Below, in pieces: positions 59,549 to 64,000 of a DNA stretch of 64,000 nt (its first letter is position 1; every line of letters starts with the position of its first letter). The stretch spans positions 2,565,501 to 2,629,500 of the forward strand of contig NZ_JACCFP010000001.1 of the NCBI RefSeq assembly GCF_013410655.1. Reading direction: 5' to 3'. The DNA comes from Nocardioides thalensis. Lineage in GTDB: Bacteria > Actinomycetota > Actinomycetes > Propionibacteriales > Nocardioidaceae. Under the pieces are notes generated by a model. The model was not told where the DNA came from. It did not search any database and saw nothing but the letters and a program-made list of their open reading frames with translations. The position numbers were made by a program, and so were the translations under genes.

Positions 59549-59920
59549 TCAGAGCAGGTCGCGGAGCTTCTTGTCGACGAGGACTCCCGGCAGCTCCGGC
59601 AACCGTTCGCGCAGGGTCGTCAGGTCGCCGACGCTGCCGATCAGGTCGAGCAGGCGCTCGGTCGTGGTCACCTCGTCGCCGTCCAGCGGCACGTCCATCA
59701 GCAGCGGGCAGTCGACCGCGCCACCGTCGGGCTCCGGCGGGAGCTCCGGCGTCCAGCAGCCGATCTCCAGCCGCAACGGCGCCATTGGCCCGACTCCGTC
59801 GGCGAGGACGTCGACGTACCAGAACAGCTCGCCGACCTGGAGTCGCAGGTGACCGCGCCGCGCCTTCGCGCCGCGCGCCTTGAGCGTCTTGACGACCGCG
59901 GTCCGTGCCTGGCCCGTCAT
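59549..59920 (-). CDS. Hypothetical protein downstream of parE
   Basis: 123 residues. Basic N-terminus (VVKTLKARGAKARRGHLRLQVG), a beta strand pair (GELFWYVDVLADG), a CW and a CPLLMDV segment, and a leucine-rich helical C-terminus (ERLLDLIGSVGDLTTLRERLPEL). No recognised domain or membrane segment. The ATG is 10 bp after the parE stop, so it is cotranscribed with the topoisomerase; that is the only functional hint. Confidence 0.65.
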   Translation of the reverse strand: MTGQARTAVVKTLKARGAKARRGHLRLQVGELFWYVDVLADGVGPMAPLRLEIGCWTPELPPEPDGGAVDCPLLMDVPLDGDEVTTTERLLDLIGSVGDLTTLRERLPELPGVLVDKKLRDLL

Positions 59921-59930
59921 GGGGTCATCG

Positions 59931-61997
59931 TCACGCGTCGAGCGACTCCACGTCGACCTCGTAGGCCGACTGGACGATGAACTCCCTGCGCGGCGCGACC
60001 TCGCCGCCCATCAGCAGCTCGAACACGTCGGCGGCCTGGGTCGCGTCGTCGACCGTCAGCCGGCGGAGGGTACGGCGCCGCGGGTCCATGGTCGTCTCGC
60101 GCAGCTGCTCGGCGTCCATCTCACCGAGACCCTTGTAGCGCTGCACCGGGTCCTTCCAGCGGATGTTCTTCTTCTTCAGCTCCGCCAGCTTCCGCTGGAG
60201 CTCGTCGTCGGAGTAGGTGTAGACGTACTTGTCCTGGCCCTTGCGCGGGTTGGAGATCTCGATCCGGTGCAGCGGCGGGACGGCCGAGAAGACCCGGCCG
60301 GCGGTGACCAGGTCGGGCATGTACTTGAAGAACAGCGTCGCCAGCAGGGTGCGGATGTGGGCGCCGTCGGAGTCGGCGTCGGCCATGAAGATGATCCGGC
60401 CGTAGCGCGCGGCGTCGAGATCGAACGTGCGGCCGGAGCCGGCGCCGACGACCTGGATGATCGAGGCGCACTCGGCGTTCTTGAGCACGTCGCCGACCGA
60501 GGCCTTCTGGACGTTGAGGATCTTGCCGCGGATCGGGAGCAGCGCCTGGAACTCGGAATTGCGGGCGTACTTCGCGGTGCCGAGCGCCGAGTCGCCCTCG
60601 ACGATGAACAGCTCGGTGCGGTCGGTGTCGTTGGACCGGCAGTCGTGGAGCTTCGCCGGCAGCGTCGAGGACTCCAGGGCGTTCTTGCGCCGCTGGGTCT
60701 CCTTGTGCTGGCGGGCGGCGATGCGCGTCTTGGACGCGCCCACGACCTTCTCCATCAGCAGCTTGGCCTGTGCCTTCTCGGCACGCTTGGTGGAGGTCAG
60801 GAAGTCCTTGAGCTGCGCGGCGACGACCTTGCGGACCGACGAGCGCACCTGCGGCGTACCGAGGATCTCCTTGGTCTGGCCCTCGAACTGCGGCTCGGCC
60901 AGGCGCACCGTCACGATCGCGGTGAGGCCCTCGAGGATGTCGTCCTTGATGACGTCGTCGTCGTTGACCTTCAGCGCCTTGGTGGCCCGCATGGCGTCGT
61001 TGAACGTCTTGGTCAGCGCCGCCTCGAAGCCGGCGACGTGGGTGCCGCCCTTCGGGGTCGCGATCACGTTGACGAACGACCGCAGCTCGGTGTCGTAGCC
61101 GGTGTCCCAGCGGGCCGCGATGTCGACGGTGAGCTCGCGCTCGACGTCCTGCGGGGTCATGTGGCCCTGCTCGTCGAGCATCGGCACGGTCTCGGTGAAC
61201 GTGTCGGTGCCGGTGATGCGGAGCACCTCGGTCACCGGTTCGCCGTGCGAGAGCGCGTCGGCGAACTCGGAGATGCCGCCGTCGTGGCGGATCTTCTCCT
61301 CGAAGAGCTCCGGGCCGCGCAGGTCGCGGACGACCAGCTCGAGGCCGGGCACGATGTAGGCCGTCTGCCGCGCCCGCCCGAGGAGCCCCTCGATCTCGAA
61401 GCGGGCGTCCTTGGTGAAGATCTGCCGGTCGGGCCAGAACCGGATGCGGGTGCCGCTCCTGCCCTTCGCGACCCGCTTGCCCTTCCGGGTGAGCCCGGAC
61501 CTCGCCTCGAAGGCCGCCTTCGGGCCGTCGCCGTCGAACACGCCCGGCACGCCGCGGCGGAACGACAGGCCCTGCTGGGCCGGCGAGCGGTCGACGTCGA
61601 TGTCCATCCGCGAGGAGAGCGCGTTGACGACCGACAGGCCGACGCCGTGGAGACCGCCCGAGGCGTTGTAGGACCCGCCGCCGAACTTGCCGCCCGCGTG
61701 GAGCTTGGTCGCGACCACCTCGACGCCGGGGAGCCCGGTCTTGGGCTCCTTGTCGGTCGGGATGCCGCGGCCGTCGTCGTAGACCTCGACGGAGTCGTCG
61801 GGGTGGAGCGTCACCTCGACCGAGCGCGCGAAGCCGCCCAGGGCCTCGTCGACGCCGTTGTCGATGATCTCCCACAGGCAGTGCATGAGGCCCCGGGTGT
61901 CGGTGGACCCGATGTACATGCCCGGCCGCTTCCGGACCGCTTCCAGGCCCTCGAGGACCAGGAGGTGGGCGGCGTTGTAGGTGTTGTCGGCGATGAT
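59931..61997 (-). CDS. parE: DNA topoisomerase IV subunit B (ParE); non-canonical start
   Basis: ATPase subunit of topoisomerase IV, about 688 aa. GHKL ATPase: LLVLEGLEAVRKRPGMYIGS, WEIIDNGVDEALGG, DDGRGIP, GGLHGVGLSVVNALS. Transducer and TOPRIM follow: VEGDSALGTAK, FMADADSDGAHIRTLL. No ATG, GTG or TTG exists between the in-frame TGA near 62028 and Met at 61919, which is past the essential N-terminus. The only start with a ribosome site is ATC 61997 or ATC 61994 (GAGGGAG at 62002-62008, 4 or 7 nt away). I report 61997; an AUC start or a sequence error must explain it. Partner of ParC at 53803. Confidence 0.9.
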   Translation of the reverse strand: MIADNTYNAAHLLVLEGLEAVRKRPGMYIGSTDTRGLMHCLWEIIDNGVDEALGGFARSVEVTLHPDDSVEVYDDGRGIPTDKEPKTGLPGVEVVATKLHAGGKFGGGSYNASGGLHGVGLSVVNALSSRMDIDVDRSPAQQGLSFRRGVPGVFDGDGPKAAFEARSGLTRKGKRVAKGRSGTRIRFWPDRQIFTKDARFEIEGLLGRARQTAYIVPGLELVVRDLRGPELFEEKIRHDGGISEFADALSHGEPVTEVLRITGTDTFTETVPMLDEQGHMTPQDVERELTVDIAARWDTGYDTELRSFVNVIATPKGGTHVAGFEAALTKTFNDAMRATKALKVNDDDVIKDDILEGLTAIVTVRLAEPQFEGQTKEILGTPQVRSSVRKVVAAQLKDFLTSTKRAEKAQAKLLMEKVVGASKTRIAARQHKETQRRKNALESSTLPAKLHDCRSNDTDRTELFIVEGDSALGTAKYARNSEFQALLPIRGKILNVQKASVGDVLKNAECASIIQVVGAGSGRTFDLDAARYGRIIFMADADSDGAHIRTLLATLFFKYMPDLVTAGRVFSAVPPLHRIEISNPRKGQDKYVYTYSDDELQRKLAELKKKNIRWKDPVQRYKGLGEMDAEQLRETTMDPRRRTLRRLTVDDATQAADVFELLMGGEVAPRREFIVQSAYEVDVESLDA

Positions 61998-62270
61998 CGG
62001 GCTCCCTCTAGAACTGCTCAGGACCCCTCAAAGATACCGGCGACACGCCGATCGACAGTGCAGGCACACGGACATGTGGAGGATCACGATGTGGTTCTGT
62101 CACAAGGATGTTTCGGCCGGTGGAAAACAGCCGAAGATCCTCCTACCGCGTGGTTGGATTGACCACGTGGCTAGCACCACAGGTGACCGGGAATCTTGAA
62201 CCCGGTCGCTACGTTGATCCCGGTACCGGACCCCGTTCCGGCACCGAACGACGAAAGAGATGAGGCCGAA

Positions 62271-62501
62271 GTGACTACTGCTGTAGCCCCCAGCGCACCG
62301 CTGACCGCTGAGGACCGCTGTGACCGCTGCGGTGCCCAGGCCTACCTCCGCGTCGAGCTCGCCACCGGCGGTGAGCTCCTCTTCTGCGCCCACCACGCTC
62401 GCGAGCACGGTGCCAAGCTGAAGGAGATCGCGGTGACGGTCCAGGACGAGACCCACAAGCTCGAGCGCACTCCGGCAGTGGCGCCGGACGACGAGCGCTG
62501 A
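62271..62501 (+). CDS. DUF7455-type small zinc-ribbon-like protein
   Basis: 76 residues from GTG 62271 (GAGG 6 nt upstream). A CDRCG pair (CDRCGAQAYLRVELATGGELLFCAHH) supplies four cysteine/histidine candidates for one zinc. The Pro/Ala start and the acidic C-terminus (EDETHKLERTPAVAPDDER) are flexible. Common beside parE in actinobacteria; function unknown. The open frame extends upstream to 62196, where no ribosome site is seen. Divergent from parE, 273 bp apart. Confidence 0.85.
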   Translation: MTTAVAPSAPLTAEDRCDRCGAQAYLRVELATGGELLFCAHHAREHGAKLKEIAVTVQDETHKLERTPAVAPDDER

Positions 62502-62511
62502 CCCGATCTGA

Positions 62512-62544
62512 CGAACGACCCCGGGCCCGGCCCGGGGTCGTTCG
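62512..62544 (+). terminator. Strong hairpin terminator after DUF7455 gene
   Basis: A perfect 15-bp GC-rich stem, CGAACGACCCCGGGC with GCCCGGGGTCGTTCG, with a 3-nt loop, followed by CAATTCTC. It starts 10 bp after the stop and isolates the EamA gene. Confidence 0.9.
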
Positions 62545-62592
62545 CAATTCTCAGGTGCGTCGACAGCCCCGGGTTGCCTAGGCTCCCCCGCG

Positions 62593-63429
62593 ATGGGCAT
62601 CCTCCTCGCGCTCGGCGCCGCCGCGGCGTACGGCGTCTCCGACTTCGTCGGCGGCGTGGCCTCCCGGCGTACGTCGGCCTGGCCGGTCGCCTTCCTCGCC
62701 AGCATCGGCGGACTGCTCGGTTCGGCGGCGGTCGCCCTGGTCGTGACGGGCGACCCCACGACCGGTCACCTGCTGTGGGGCGCGCTCTCCGGCGTCGGCG
62801 CCGGGTTCGGGAGCGCGTTCCTCTACCGCGGCTTCGCCACCGGCCGGATGGGCGTCGTCGCCCCGGTCTCCGCGGTCGGCGCCGCGGTGCTGCCCGTGGT
62901 GGTCGGGTTCGCGCTCGGCGAGCGGCCGGCGGGCCTCGTCTGGGTCGGCCTGCTGCTCGCGCTGCCCGCGATCTGGCTGGTCGCCCAAGCGCCCTCGGAC
63001 GGTACGGCGACCGCGGGCCTGGCCGAGGGACTCCTCGACGGCGTGCTGGCCGGCGCCGGCTTCGGCCTGCTGTTCGTCGCGATCGGCCAGGTGCCGGACG
63101 ACGCCGGCTACTGGCCGTTGGCGGTCGCCCAGGGGACGGGCACGATCATGATCGTGGTGGTCGCCGTGGCGATGCGCGTGGCCTGGCGCCCGACCCAGGC
63201 CACCGAGGGCTGGGGCCTGGTCGCGGGCCTGCTCGCCTCCGCGGCGCAGCTGCTCTTCCTGCTCTCGACCCAGGCCGGCCTGCTCACCGTCGCCGCGGTC
63301 CTCACCTCGCTCTACCCCGCGTTCACCATCCTGCTCGCGGCGGTCGTGCTGAAGGAGGCGATCTTCCGCCACCAGGCGGTCGGCCTGGTGCTGGCGGGCG
63401 TCTCGGTGGCGCTGGTCGCGGCGGGGTGA
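62593..63429 (+). CDS. EamA/DMT-family transporter
   Basis: 278 aa with about ten hydrophobic helices and two EamA repeats. The first has YGVSDFVGGVASRRTSAWPV and YRGFATGRMGVVAPVSA, the second YPAFTILLAAVVLKEAIFRHQAVG, the diagnostic family motif. Likely an amino-acid or metabolite exporter; substrate unknown. Starts 48 bp after the hairpin terminator, in its own unit. Confidence 0.87.
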   Translation: MGILLALGAAAAYGVSDFVGGVASRRTSAWPVAFLASIGGLLGSAAVALVVTGDPTTGHLLWGALSGVGAGFGSAFLYRGFATGRMGVVAPVSAVGAAVLPVVVGFALGERPAGLVWVGLLLALPAIWLVAQAPSDGTATAGLAEGLLDGVLAGAGFGLLFVAIGQVPDDAGYWPLAVAQGTGTIMIVVVAVAMRVAWRPTQATEGWGLVAGLLASAAQLLFLLSTQAGLLTVAAVLTSLYPAFTILLAAVVLKEAIFRHQAVGLVLAGVSVALVAAG

Positions 63430-63464
63430 ACCGGATGTGTGACGCGGCCCCCTAGGGTAAAGCC

Positions 63465-64000
63465 GTGCGAGAGGGGCACCGGGGAGGCGTGGCCAAGCTC
63501 TTCGCCCTGCGCGTGGTGTCGGTGCTGACGCTGCTCGCCGGCACCACCTACGTCGTGTGGCGGTGGGGCTGGTCGGTCAACTGGGACAACTGGTGGATCG
63601 CCGTACCCCTGGTCGTCGCCGAGACCTACGCGCTGATCGACGGCTACCTGTTCGCGGCCACCGTCTGGCGCATGAAGCAGCGCGGCGACGCTCCCCCGCC
63701 CCCGCCCGGCGCAACGGTCGACGTGCTCATCACGACCTACAACGAGCCCGTCGAGATGGTCGCGGCGACGGCGCGCGCCGCGCTGGCCATCTCCTGGCCG
63801 CACCAGACCTACATCCTCGACGACGGCGCCCGTCCCGAGATGCGAGCGGCCGCCGAGGAGCTCGGCGTCGGCTACATCACCCGCACCGCCGACTGGGAGG
63901 GCCGCTCCCGGCACGCCAAGGCCGGCAACCTCAACAACGCCCTCTTCCACACCGCCGGCGAGTTCCTGCTCATCCTCGACGCCGACCAGATCCCGCTGCC
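63465..64000 (+). CDS. Cellulose-synthase-like family 2 glycosyltransferase, 5' part
   Basis: First 178 codons of a membrane polysaccharide synthase. N-terminal helices (FALRVVSVLTLLAGTTYVVW; WIAVPLVVAETYALI), a Pro-rich linker, then the GT2 core: VDVLITTYNEP, YILDDGARPEM (UDP-binding Asp), RSRHAKAGNLNNAL and LILDADQIP (the D-x-D metal site). GTG 63465 has AGGG 8 nt upstream. The QxxRW and PilZ parts lie past the window edge. A BcsA-like beta-glucan product is the natural reading, but type cannot be fixed. Confidence 0.87.
   Translation, partial: MREGHRGGVAKLFALRVVSVLTLLAGTTYVVWRWGWSVNWDNWWIAVPLVVAETYALIDGYLFAATVWRMKQRGDAPPPPPGATVDVLITTYNEPVEMVAATARAALAISWPHQTYILDDGARPEMRAAAEELGVGYITRTADWEGRSRHAKAGNLNNALFHTAGEFLLILDADQIPL

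Noticed and set aside
59931..61919. parE starting at the ATG at 61919
   Set aside because: This would remove LLVLEGLEAVRKRPG, which is conserved in GyrB/ParE proteins and continues in frame upstream behind a good ribosome site.
1..64000. tRNA or rRNA genes
   Set aside because: I looked for T-loop GGTTCRAAYCC and the 3' end patterns and found none convincing; not a substitute for a covariance search.

Overview
The window is high-GC (about 70% or more) actinobacterial chromosome. Short Shine-Dalgarno-led genes, frequent GTG starts, 1-4 bp start/stop overlaps, a glnE-glnA2 pair, SigE-family sigma factors, DUF6458/DUF5998/DUF7455 proteins and a separate ParC/ParE topoisomerase point to Nocardioidaceae (Nocardioides-like). 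This placement is an inference from gene content, not a search. No rRNA, tRNA, CRISPR array, prophage or classical insertion sequence was seen. 53 coding regions are called; the first and last run off the window.

Layout. 1-4300: amino-acid catabolism (valine/leucine dehydrogenase coupled to an indolepyruvate:ferredoxin oxidoreductase-type enzyme). 4515-7535: metallophosphoesterase, tyrosine-phosphatase-like protein, and the first copy of a divergent pair made of a SufR-like Cys-rich regulator and a small DoxX-like membrane protein. 7540-14737: patatin and TetR on one strand, and a probable operon (old yellow enzyme, SRPBCC, molybdopterin oxidoreductase, CBS protein, phosphodiesterase) on the other, separated by two clear TetR-type palindromes. 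14745-17808: DUF6458 protein, Ser/Thr kinase, small lipoprotein and CYP152 peroxygenase, closely coupled. 18018-24418: two large secreted proteins and an SRPBCC protein. 24419-27899: a 114-bp nested palindrome, an unusual SDR, a DUF559 protein and MntP.

28061-33699: glnE-glnA2, then the second regulator/DoxX-like pair. 33720-39177: NAD synthase, a SigE-family sigma factor with its membrane partner, a VOC protein and PanB. 39235-46745: two tandem secreted sugar dehydrogenases, a second DUF559 gene, an M3 peptidase, a stand-alone HMG-CoA reductase and thymidine kinase. 46765-50339: a second SigE/membrane-partner pair, an alkaline-phosphatase-superfamily protein and DUF5998. 50385-61997: an acetyltransferase/acyl-CoA synthetase fusion, a DHFR-like protein, parC, an LprG-like lipoprotein with its MFS pump, a beta-carbonic anhydrase and parE. 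62271-64000: DUF7455, an EamA transporter and the start of a cellulose-synthase-like glycosyltransferase.

The most interesting signals lie outside ordinary annotation. (i) A duplicated divergent module, SufR-like regulator plus DoxX-like protein, with a perfect 11-bp inverted repeat framing one promoter region. (ii) Both DUF559 genes are bracketed by matching hairpins, a different hairpin family at each locus. (iii) A related 48-bp hairpin occurs three times, each directly after a stop codon. (iv) A 114-bp concentric palindrome sits between convergent genes. (v) A 22-bp repeat occurs in three units inside an MFS transporter gene, keeping the frame only because there are three, and again just behind the gene in the opposite orientation. 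(vi) parE has no ATG, GTG or TTG start upstream of its essential N-terminus.
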